Of a stretch of DNA of 15,995 nucleotides, positions 6,645-13,606 are shown piece by piece (position 1 is the stretch's first letter; each line of letters opens with the position of its first letter). The notes beneath the pieces were generated by a model, which did no database searches, was not told the DNA's origin, and saw only the letters and a list, made by a program, of their open reading frames with translations. Location: assembly GCA_017612755.1 (NCBI GenBank), contig JAGAFH010000051.1, positions 1 through 15,995 on the forward strand, written 5' to 3'. This DNA is from Clostridiales bacterium (GTDB lineage: Bacteria; Bacillota; Clostridia; Saccharofermentanales; Saccharofermentanaceae). A program made the translations under genes and the position numbers.

Positions 6645-9026
6645 ATGAATAATCTTTTTATGATCGCATTTAATAACATGAAGAAACAGAAGGGTGATAT
6701 GATCACGTTCTTCGTAATGATCCTGATCTCTTCTTTCCTGATCTTCAATTCCGCCTCGGATATCATGGGTATATCCAAGGCCTATGACAAGAGATTTGAA
6801 GAGGTGAACGGAGCCCATATGCTGGCTGCGGTAGACAGATCTGACGTGTCCCGTGAATGCATTGAGAAAGCCTTCGAAAAGGGCGGTATCTCTGAATATG
6901 AGAGTACACCTGTCATTTACGGGGCGGTCCAGTATAAGAATGGCAGAGATGACTCATATATGGACTACGAGTTTATTTTCGAAAGATTTAATGATGATCC
7001 TCAGATCATGGATGTGGTTCCTGAAGGCACTACTCTTGCCGATGATGAAGTTTTGCTTCCTCTTCTTATGAAAGGATCCTTTGAAGAAGGGGATGTATTG
7101 GCCTTAAAGATCGATGAGGATGATTATGAATTGAAGGTTGCCGGATTTACGGAAAATCCTTATTTCTGCTCCTCTATGAACATCGCCATGAACTATGTTT
7201 ATGTATCTCCTTCCTTCTTTGAAGGACTGGATGGGAAAGAACTGGTAAATGTTAAAAAATTTGATCTGTATAAAGGCATAGTTGATGCCCCTGATGCAGA
7301 CCTGGGAAAGATCGAGCAGGAGATCACAGAAGAATACAACAGGCTTATAACCCCTTATACAGAGCAGGACCCGGAGGCAGGCTATGAACTGGGACTGACA
7401 ATAAACTGGAGCCTGGTCAGGATGGGAAATACTATCTTCCCTTATGTGGCTGTAGCGATCATCCTGGTGTTCGCCCTTATGATCCTCCTTATCTCCCTGA
7501 TCACGATCTCCTTCAGTGTCAGCAACTTTATCCAGAGGAATATGAAGAACACTGGTATCCTGGAAGCTTGCGGATATACGGTCAGGGAACTTAAGAATGC
7601 CCTTACCCTCCAGCTGCTTTTGGTAGCTCTTGCAGGAACTGCAGCAGGTATCGCCATATCCTTCTTTTCGATCCCGGTCATGGGAAGTGTGTTTACTTAT
7701 CTTCTGGGTATAACATGGAATCAGAATATCGACATGACGGCTGCTCTTATTGCGACGGCACTGATGTTCCTGGTGGTCTTTATCACCGTACGTATCATCA
7801 GCAGGAAGTATAACAGCGTAACTGTCCTGGATGCCTTAAGAGGCGGGATCTCTTCCCATAACTTCAAGAAGAACTTTTTCTCCTTTGAAAAGACGGATCT
7901 TCCTCTTCCTGTTACCCTTTCCCTTAAGGAGACATTCGGAAGCCTCAGGAAGAACATAGCTATGGTACTGATAGTAGCTATCCTTACCATATCCACTCTT
8001 ATCGGATTCGGAATGATGGAGAACTTTAAGGTGGATAAGGACAGCCCCCTCTTCAGTGTAATGGGATTCGAACTGGGAAATATGGGTATTGTGGCCCAGG
8101 AGGGCTTAAGTGACGATCTCAGGGAAATAGAAGGCGTAAAGAATGTCTATGTAAGCCAGACCCGTGAACTGACTGTGGAATATCAGGGCGTTTCCGAGAA
8201 ATATAACACCTTCGGAGTTGAGGATATGGAATATGCCATAAACACAGTCCTTATCGAAGGAAGAGTTCCCAAGTCTGATAATGAGATCATGCTCACCTGG
8301 ACGGTTGCCAAGGACTTAGGCGCCCAGGTCGGTGATGTGGTAACCCTCAAGGCAGGAGATAAAACAGCTGAGTTTATCGTCGTGGGACTTAACCAGAAGA
8401 TGCAGAATGCCGGAAGGACCACAGTGGTCACGCTGGATGCCTTTGAAAGACTTGATATCAGATCAAATATCAGCGAGTACTATATCACTTCGGAAGATGG
8501 GGTGGACTACAAGACCCTGGAGTCAAGGGTGAAGGATTACGCTGAAGAGCATGATATCCAGCTCATGACTTCCAATACGGAAGATCTTATGGAAGGTTCC
8601 GTCAGCGGTATTGCCACGGCACTTAAGGCCATGGGCATCATCCTGGCAGTACTGACTGCACTTATAGTCATATTTGTGGAATCCCTGATCGTCAGGGCAA
8701 AGATCACCAGAGAGTGGCGCGGTATGGGTATCAATAAGGCCCTTGGAATGAGCACTATGGAGCTTATCTCCCAGATAGCCATCTCCAATATCCCGGCCAT
8801 CATTACGGGATGCCTTCTCGGGGCTTTACTGGCACAGCCTGCCGGCAAGGCGGTGATCATGGGGGCCTTCTCCTACATGGGCATCAAGAAGATCGCCTTC
8901 GGACTTCCGTTCTTCTGGATAGCTGTTACTGCAGCAGGCATCATCCTGATAGCTCTCCTGACTTCCGGAACAGCCGGACTTAAGGTCAGAAAGCTCATCC
9001 CTATCGAGATGATCACCGAAGAATAA
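6645..9026 (+). CDS. FtsX/MacB-type ABC permease with two FtsX domains
   Basis: 793 aa from the ATG at 6645, which lies 8 nt after GGAAG (6632-6636). An in-frame ATG at 6639 sits only 2 nt after it and is less likely. There are about eight membrane segments: one near the N-terminus (about 20-38), three at about 265-385, one at about 437-458 and three near the C-terminus. A large outside domain of roughly 220 residues follows the first segment and another of about 190 residues follows the fifth. Each half ends in an FtsX-like core, and the IQRNMKNTGILEACGYTVREL segment is the usual cytoplasmic coupling region. This duplicated layout is that of MacB-like exporters and macrolide or peptide-handling permeases, not of the ten-segment BceB. 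The substrate is unknown. The neighbouring two-component genes suggest that it acts on envelope-active compounds. Confidence 0.9.
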   Translation: MNNLFMIAFNNMKKQKGDMITFFVMILISSFLIFNSASDIMGISKAYDKRFEEVNGAHMLAAVDRSDVSRECIEKAFEKGGISEYESTPVIYGAVQYKNGRDDSYMDYEFIFERFNDDPQIMDVVPEGTTLADDEVLLPLLMKGSFEEGDVLALKIDEDDYELKVAGFTENPYFCSSMNIAMNYVYVSPSFFEGLDGKELVNVKKFDLYKGIVDAPDADLGKIEQEITEEYNRLITPYTEQDPEAGYELGLTINWSLVRMGNTIFPYVAVAIILVFALMILLISLITISFSVSNFIQRNMKNTGILEACGYTVRELKNALTLQLLLVALAGTAAGIAISFFSIPVMGSVFTYLLGITWNQNIDMTAALIATALMFLVVFITVRIISRKYNSVTVLDALRGGISSHNFKKNFFSFEKTDLPLPVTLSLKETFGSLRKNIAMVLIVAILTISTLIGFGMMENFKVDKDSPLFSVMGFELGNMGIVAQEGLSDDLREIEGVKNVYVSQTRELTVEYQGVSEKYNTFGVEDMEYAINTVLIEGRVPKSDNEIMLTWTVAKDLGAQVGDVVTLKAGDKTAEFIVVGLNQKMQNAGRTTVVTLDAFERLDIRSNISEYYITSEDGVDYKTLESRVKDYAEEHDIQLMTSNTEDLMEGSVSGIATALKAMGIILAVLTALIVIFVESLIVRAKITREWRGMGINKALGMSTMELISQIAISNIPAIITGCLLGALLAQPAGKAVIMGAFSYMGIKKIAFGLPFFWIAVTAAGIILIALLTSGTAGLKVRKLIPIEMITEE

Positions 9027-9075
9027 TATAAGAAAATATGCTATGATGGTATCGATGCGGAGGATAGAAGATAAG

Positions 9076-9765
9076 ATGCATTACGATTGCCTTATAGTTG
9101 ATGATGAGACAGAACTTGCCAAGATGACGGCAGAATATTTCGAGATGTTAGGTGTCAGGACGCAGTACGTAGACAGTGCTGCGTCCTGCTACGCTTTTCT
9201 GGAGGAGAACACAGCGGATCTGATCCTTCTTGATATCAACCTGGGAAACGGATCAGGCTTTGATGTATGTAAGAAGATAAGAGAATACTACCAGCTTCCC
9301 ATCATCTTCATAAGTGCCAGACAGAGCGACGACGATGTGCTGGTGGCCCTGAGCATCGGCGGAGACGACTATGTCAAAAAGCCCTATTCCCTGTCAGTTC
9401 TCCTTGCCAAGGTAAAGGTCAATCTCAAGAGGGCGGAGCAGCTTAAAAATGCAGTTTCTGAACAGCCTAAGGAAGAACAGGACGGAAAGTTCTTCTTAGA
9501 TCCTGCCACCATGTCAGTCATAAAAGAAGGGGAGAGGATCAGCCTTAAGGCAAAAGAGTTCGCTCTTCTTAAGACCTTATATGATCACAAGAATACCATC
9601 GTCACCAAAGAGCAGCTCTTCGATGAAGTCTGGGGCGATTCTTTCTACGGTGACGGTACCCTTAATGTACACATAAGAAAGCTCAGGGAGAAACTGGAGA
9701 AAGATCCCAACGATCCGGAGTTCATAAAGACTGTCTGGGGAACAGGATATATCCTCGAATTATGA
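9076..9765 (+). CDS. OmpR/PhoB family response regulator
   Basis: 229 aa from the ATG at 9076. Upstream ATGs at 9043, 9046 and 9055 would add residues before the conserved first strand, and GGAGG (9059-9063) precedes only 9076, although the gap of 12 nt is long. The receiver domain shows the acidic pair D9-D10, phospho-acceptor D53 in LILLDINLG, S80 in IIFIS and K102 in VKKPY. The C-terminal winged helix (about 137-229) has LKAKEFALLKTLYDHKN, then KEQLFDEVWG, and ends with TVWGTGYILEL, the OmpR/PhoB type. Its stop overlaps the start of the kinase gene (ATGA). It should bind tandem repeats; the phased TTAA array upstream of the operon is the likely target. Confidence 0.95.
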   Translation: MHYDCLIVDDETELAKMTAEYFEMLGVRTQYVDSAASCYAFLEENTADLILLDINLGNGSGFDVCKKIREYYQLPIIFISARQSDDDVLVALSIGGDDYVKKPYSLSVLLAKVKVNLKRAEQLKNAVSEQPKEEQDGKFFLDPATMSVIKEGERISLKAKEFALLKTLYDHKNTIVTKEQLFDEVWGDSFYGDGTLNVHIRKLREKLEKDPNDPEFIKTVWGTGYILEL

Positions 9766-10910
9766 AGGCCATAAGAAACATCACCATCATCTTTACCGTC
9801 TTTATGCTGGCTGCCCTGGCGGCATTTGCCGTGGTCTGGCTCAAGGCCCGCATGTCAGTGGAGATCACTGCTTCTTTCAGCATGGATGATCTTGAAGCCT
9901 ACAAAAACGTACTGGAACCCATAAAGGAAGGATTTAACAGAGGAAGGCAGGAGCTCTTTGCTGCAGTGCTGGTCTTCTGGGGGATAGTCCTGGTGTCCGG
10001 TTACATTCTTATAGGTTTTGTCTATAATCTCAACATAAAGCCTGTAGAAGAGATGGAAGAATACGCATCCGAGATCGCCAAGGGAAATCTTGACGTTAAG
10101 CTTCCCATGAGAAGGCATAATATCTTCGGAGGCTTCACCGAGAGCTTTGACATGATGAGGGATGAACTTAAAACATCCCGGAAAAGAGAAGTGGAAGCCC
10201 AGAAAGCAAAGCGGGATATGGTAGCGGAATTAAGCCATGACCTGAAGACTCCGGTAGCCACCATAGCAGCCACCTGCGAAGTCCTGGACATGAAGTATCA
10301 GATCAGGAAAAAGGAAGGCAGCGAAAAGGAGATAAAGGACGCGGAAGACACTCTAGAAAAGATAGGTTACATAAAAGAAAAATCCGATGTTATCACCCGG
10401 CTGGTAGAAAATGTTTTCAGCGTAACGGAAGGTGAAGTGGACGAGATCAAAGTCGATCCTCAGGAGACCCAGTCCAGCGTTATCGAAGGCTTCTTCGAAA
10501 GCTACAGGGAATATGCCAATATAATCTTCAAAAACCACATCCCCCAGTGCCTTGTATATCTTGATAAACTCAGGATGGAGCAGGTCATCGATAACGTTAT
10601 CGGAAACTCCATAAAGTACGCCGGAACTGATATAACCGTCAGCTTTGATGTGACAGAAGAGACCCCTGATAAGGATGGAACAAAGAGCCGGTTCTTAAAG
10701 ATCACCATAAGGGATGAAGGTCCCGGTGTAGACGAGGAAGATCTTCCTCTTATCATCGGGAAGTTCTCAAGGGGAAAGAATGCGGAAGACAAGTCCGGTT
10801 ACGGCCTTGGCCTCTACCTCGTCAACTTCTATATGGAAAAACAGAGGGGCGGTATGAACTACTATAACGACAATGGTTTTGTGGTGGAGCTTCTCGTAAG
10901 AAAAGTCTGA
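9762..10910 (+). CDS. Membrane sensor histidine kinase
   Basis: 382 aa. Membrane segments at about 7-27 and 66-90 enclose a short outside loop of about 38 residues. A HAMP linker (about 91-145) follows. The dimerisation helix carries the phospho-acceptor in ELSHDLKTPVA (H159). The ATPase domain has the N-box VIDNVIGNSIKYAG (N278, N282), the G1 box DEGPGV (318-323) and the G2 box GYGLGLYLV (346-354). The sensing loop is too small for a classical ligand domain, so the signal may be sensed at the membrane or relayed by the neighbouring transporter, as known for Bce-type systems. The gene overlaps the response regulator gene by 4 nt, so the two are a cognate pair. Confidence 0.95.
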   Translation: MKAIRNITIIFTVFMLAALAAFAVVWLKARMSVEITASFSMDDLEAYKNVLEPIKEGFNRGRQELFAAVLVFWGIVLVSGYILIGFVYNLNIKPVEEMEEYASEIAKGNLDVKLPMRRHNIFGGFTESFDMMRDELKTSRKREVEAQKAKRDMVAELSHDLKTPVATIAATCEVLDMKYQIRKKEGSEKEIKDAEDTLEKIGYIKEKSDVITRLVENVFSVTEGEVDEIKVDPQETQSSVIEGFFESYREYANIIFKNHIPQCLVYLDKLRMEQVIDNVIGNSIKYAGTDITVSFDVTEETPDKDGTKSRFLKITIRDEGPGVDEEDLPLIIGKFSRGKNAEDKSGYGLGLYLVNFYMEKQRGGMNYYNDNGFVVELLVRKV

Positions 10911-10945
10911 TGCAACCTTCCCGGATCTTTTCCGTGATATATGGT
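10908..10945 (+). promoter_or_regulatory. Candidate ECF-sigma-type promoter of the four-repeat lipoprotein gene
   Basis: TGCAAC (10911-10916) and CGTG (10933-10936) are 16 bp apart within the blocks TGATGCAACCTT and CGTGATATATGGT. These match the region 4158-4195 at 11 of 12 and 12 of 13 positions, with an unconserved 13-bp spacer between them. An 8-bp inverted repeat, TTTTCCGT (10928-10935) with ACGGAAAA (10948-10955), overlaps the second block. It could be an operator or a leader hairpin. The promoter starts at the stop codon of the kinase gene, so the lipoprotein may be expressed separately from the operon. Confidence 0.55.
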
Positions 10946-10975
10946 GTACGGAAAACAAACGGAGGTAATCTTGAG

Positions 10976-12874
10976 ATGAAAAAAGAAATATCCCTCATCA
11001 TGGCAATGGTAATGATGGCATCCGGAATAGCGGGATGCAGCGGCGAAAAAAGAACTGATGATAAAAAGGACAGGGAAAAAGAAACTGAAGAAGTCTTAGA
11101 GGAAGAGACTGAAGAAACAACTGAAACTACAGAGTGGATCCTGGAAGAGCCCCAGGTCCAGACTGCTACGGCTCCCAATACCGGCGCAGGACTGATCGGA
11201 ATTCCCGAGACCCCCTTAGAGCTTGGAACATGGAAGGAGTCAATGCTTCAGCAGCTCACTCTTCCCGGCTACTGGACTGTCCTTCAGGACACGGGGATCC
11301 CCGATGATATAGATACTGTTTTCGATGAGGCCGGATCTGATTATACGACCGTGGCCCTTGTGGCAGAAGAGGAGTCTATGGACGATGATTCCTGTAATTA
11401 CTGTTTCCTGTGTAAGGCGGATCAGTGGTTCTATCTTTTCGTGAATAAGGATGCTCAGGGAAACTGCAGTTTCTGTAATACTTTTTATTTTGATCTTCAG
11501 CAGGGATTTGAGGCGGATATTACTGAGACATATCTTTCCGATCATCCTGAATACCAGGGAATGTGGACCCTTTCTGAGGATGGTGTGATCACGGATGAAC
11601 TTTATGAGATCTATAACAGTGCATGTGATGTAAATGATATGTACAAAACGCCTCTTGCTTATCTTGGCGAAGGATCTGTCGAAGACATGCCTGTCTATTG
11701 TTTCCTTACAACAGCAAATCTTTACTGCACATCAAATGATGATCTGATGCTCACATATATCTGCGAAGGAACAGAAGGCGTGTATATGGAGTTGGAGAAA
11801 TCCTGTTTTACCCTGAATCTGATGAGCCAGTGCCCTGATATCTCTGTTTCCGAGCCTCCTACAAGATCATCCATATTCTATACCTATGGGACATGGGCTG
11901 TTCCTTCTTCCAAAGACTCTGACTCTGTCCCTTCCGAGATCATTGATATGGTAACTGATGCAGGATATACACCTGTAGCTTATGTGATATATAAGGAGTG
12001 CCTCCACCCTGACCATACAGCACTTCTCCGGGTCCTTTTCTGTCAGGATCCGGACGGAAACTGTGCCTTCGTCTTCACTGAGGAAGATGAGGCCGGAAAT
12101 ATCTCCATTACTAATGAAGTGCCTTTCGGTATCGAGACTGTAGCGGAAAACTCTATCGTAAGAGCTGAGGATGTTCCCAATAACGGCGGCTGGACAGTTG
12201 ATATCACAGCAGATATCCCTGACGAACTGATGGACGCATACTACCAGCTTTACAACAACCCCACCCGTATCATGGGCTATGGCGAACCTGAATATCTTCT
12301 CGCCACTAAGATAGATGATACCGGCATCAAATATCTCTTCTTATGTGAGGAGACGATAACAAGTTACAGAAGCAACGGTTATATCGATCTTGTTATCTAC
12401 TCATTGGATACATACGGCAGCTTATATGATGAGCAGACCCTGGAAGTGAATATGGGCGGACTTATGGACCCTGATGTGAACTACGGTGAAGGAAGTACGC
12501 TTGATTCCACCTTAAACTATGTCTACGGAACCGTGATCACTATAGATACTGCTCTGGCTACCGAACTGGTAAATGAGGATAACAGGGATGAATACGGCAT
12601 CACTGTCAACTGCAACAATATCGATCTGGTGATCCTGTCCTACGAGACAAGGGAGGACGCTGAAGCCTGCTGGCAGAGTATGAGGACAGCCTTTGAGAGC
12701 GATATCGTCTACGAAGGAAATAACTACTTCTATTCCGATTCCATGGGTAACGGCAATCTCTTCAACTATGTATTCGTTACCCAGAACGATGTAGTCTTTA
12801 TCCAGACAGCCGACATCTACCAGGTGACTACCGTAGCTAATATCGGTGATAATCTGGTAACTGCACTTCCATAA
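10976..12874 (+). CDS. Large lipoprotein with four diverged cystatin-like repeats and a novel C-terminal domain
   Basis: 632 aa from the ATG at 10976, with GGAGG (10961-10965) 10 nt upstream. An in-frame ATG at 10910 would place residues before the signal peptide. The lipobox is GIAGC (Cys21), followed by a Lys/Glu/Thr-rich linker to about residue 70. Four domains follow, at about 98-176, 195-283, 305-386 and 404-494. Each opens with G-x-W (GYWTV, GMWTL, GTWAV, GGWTV), then an acidic helix and a strand with CFLC, CFLT, LFCQ or FLCE at the same place. They are paralogous to the repeats of the lipoprotein at 4231-5043 but have lost its QVVAG loop. The last 115 residues form a different domain with EDAEACWQSMRTAF and a Tyr/Phe/Asn-rich strand region that I do not recognise. 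Function is unknown; the surface location and neighbourhood suggest an envelope-stress role. Confidence 0.8.
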   Translation: MKKEISLIMAMVMMASGIAGCSGEKRTDDKKDREKETEEVLEEETEETTETTEWILEEPQVQTATAPNTGAGLIGIPETPLELGTWKESMLQQLTLPGYWTVLQDTGIPDDIDTVFDEAGSDYTTVALVAEEESMDDDSCNYCFLCKADQWFYLFVNKDAQGNCSFCNTFYFDLQQGFEADITETYLSDHPEYQGMWTLSEDGVITDELYEIYNSACDVNDMYKTPLAYLGEGSVEDMPVYCFLTTANLYCTSNDDLMLTYICEGTEGVYMELEKSCFTLNLMSQCPDISVSEPPTRSSIFYTYGTWAVPSSKDSDSVPSEIIDMVTDAGYTPVAYVIYKECLHPDHTALLRVLFCQDPDGNCAFVFTEEDEAGNISITNEVPFGIETVAENSIVRAEDVPNNGGWTVDITADIPDELMDAYYQLYNNPTRIMGYGEPEYLLATKIDDTGIKYLFLCEETITSYRSNGYIDLVIYSLDTYGSLYDEQTLEVNMGGLMDPDVNYGEGSTLDSTLNYVYGTVITIDTALATELVNEDNRDEYGITVNCNNIDLVILSYETREDAEACWQSMRTAFESDIVYEGNNYFYSDSMGNGNLFNYVFVTQNDVVFIQTADIYQVTTVANIGDNLVTALP

Positions 12875-12885
12875 CGAAAATCCGG

Positions 12886-12931
12886 ATTCCCGAAGATCGT
12901 CTTTGTATTGACGGTTTTCGGGAATATTTGT
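12886..12931 (+). terminator. Probable terminator of the large lipoprotein gene
   Basis: ATTCCCGAA (12886-12894) pairs with TTCGGGAAT (12917-12925), with further inner pairing of CGTC (12898-12901) and GACG (12910-12913). It starts 11 nt after the stop codon and is followed by ATATTTGT, a weak T-tract. Termination is therefore likely but not textbook. The same ATTCCC/GGGAAT words recur in the adjoining palindrome at 12932-12979, so alternative pairings are possible. Confidence 0.5.
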
Positions 12932-12979
12932 AATAATTCCCTAAAAAGCGGGATATGATTCCCGATTTAGGGAATTATT
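12932..12979. repeat. Perfect 14-bp inverted repeat forming a long hairpin
   Basis: AATAATTCCCTAAA (12932-12945) is the exact reverse complement of TTTAGGGAATTATT (12966-12979). Inside it CGGGA (12949-12953) pairs with TCCCG (12960-12964), closing on the 6-nt loop TATGAT. There are three unpaired bases on the left and one on the right. It ends 14 bp before the TATAAT of the next gene, so its right arm covers the expected -35 position. There is no T-tract, so it looks more like an operator than a terminator. Confidence 0.85.
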
Positions 12980-12990
12980 CTCGTGTCTAA

Positions 12991-12999
12991 TGATATAAT
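12991..12999 (+). promoter_or_regulatory. Extended -10 promoter of the hotdog thioesterase gene
   Basis: TGATATAAT is a perfect extended -10 (TGnTATAAT), 30 bp before the chosen ATG. No -35 match is seen at the proper distance, where the right arm of the palindrome lies. Extended -10 promoters do not need a strong -35. Confidence 0.6.
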
Positions 13000-13029
13000 T
13001 ACTTGAATCATAGTCGAGGAGTTGTACAT

Positions 13030-13416
13030 ATGAAGCCTGAAGAGATAAGAGATTTTTTTGCCAAGGACAGATTTGCAGCCATGACCGGCATCGAGATACT
13101 TGAAGTATCAGAAGGTTATGCAAAGACAAGGTTGGTCGTGGAGGACAGACATCTGAATGCTAATAATGTGGTCATGGGAGGCTGCGTCTACACTCTGGCT
13201 GATTTTACTTTCGCTCTGGCAGCCAACTGCGGGGAGCTCCGCTCAATGACATTAAGTTCCAATATAGTATTCAATTCTCCGGCCAACGGATCAGTCCTTT
13301 ATGCTGAGACTGAAGTTATCAAGAACGGCAGGAAGATCTGTAATTTTCTGGTCCATATTACCGACGAAAAGGAGAGAACTGTCGCTACGGTCAACGTAAT
13401 GGGCTTCAGAAATTGA
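13030..13416 (+). CDS. PaaI-like hotdog-fold thioesterase
   Basis: 128 aa from the ATG at 13030; GAGGAG (13016-13021) is 8 nt upstream. A TTG at 13003 would add nine residues and lacks a binding site. The central segment HLNANNVVMGGCVYTLADF (41-59) is the PaaI/DUF4442-type hotdog signature. It has H41 and N43, a GG turn (50-51) beginning the long helix, and the acid D58 of LAD. The enzymes hydrolyse acyl-CoA thioesters, often aromatic or phenylacetyl-like, in the cytoplasm as tetramers. The position before GG, often His or Gln in relatives, is Met49 here. Length is normal for the family. It is transcribed alone, between two terminators, and its physiological substrate cannot be inferred. Confidence 0.88.
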   Translation: MKPEEIRDFFAKDRFAAMTGIEILEVSEGYAKTRLVVEDRHLNANNVVMGGCVYTLADFTFALAANCGELRSMTLSSNIVFNSPANGSVLYAETEVIKNGRKICNFLVHITDEKERTVATVNVMGFRN

Positions 13417-13438
13417 AGTCTGAAAACCCTTGAAAAAT

Positions 13439-13469
13439 AAGGCTTTGTAACACTGTTACATCGCCTTTT
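13439..13469 (+). terminator. Terminator of the hotdog thioesterase gene
   Basis: AAGGC (13439-13443) pairs with GCCTT (13463-13467), then after a 2-nt internal mismatch TGTAACA (13446-13452) pairs with TGTTACA (13454-13460). TTTT then GTTTG follow the stem. It starts 22 nt after the stop codon. TGTAACA occurs again at 13535-13541, so the perfect 15-bp palindrome could also be read as a protein-binding site. Confidence 0.7.
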
Positions 13470-13606
13470 GTTTGATTTACAAGGTTTTATTGCCCTATTT
13501 TTCCCCATTTTCAGGCCATTTTGAAAGGCATAATTGTAACAGTAAGGTTATATGACTGAATCATAAAAGTTGCATTCGGATGCTAAAATCTTTAATAGGT
13601 ATAATT
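13470..13606 (+). promoter_or_regulatory. Leader and presumed promoter region of the NlpC/P60 gene
   Basis: This AT-rich gap must contain the promoter of the hydrolase gene. I see several partial -35 words (TTGAAA at 13521, TTGTAA at 13534, TTGCAT at 13570) and -10 words (TTATAT at 13548, TATAAT at 13600), but no pair at 16-18 bp. A second TGTAACA (13535-13541) repeats the half-site of the palindrome at 13446-13460, 89 bp away. No known riboswitch pattern was recognised. Confidence 0.3.

Noticed and set aside
13470..13606. A c-di-AMP (ydaO-type) riboswitch, which often precedes wall hydrolase genes.
   Set aside because: The region is short and AT-rich and lacks the conserved purine-rich core words and stems of that riboswitch.
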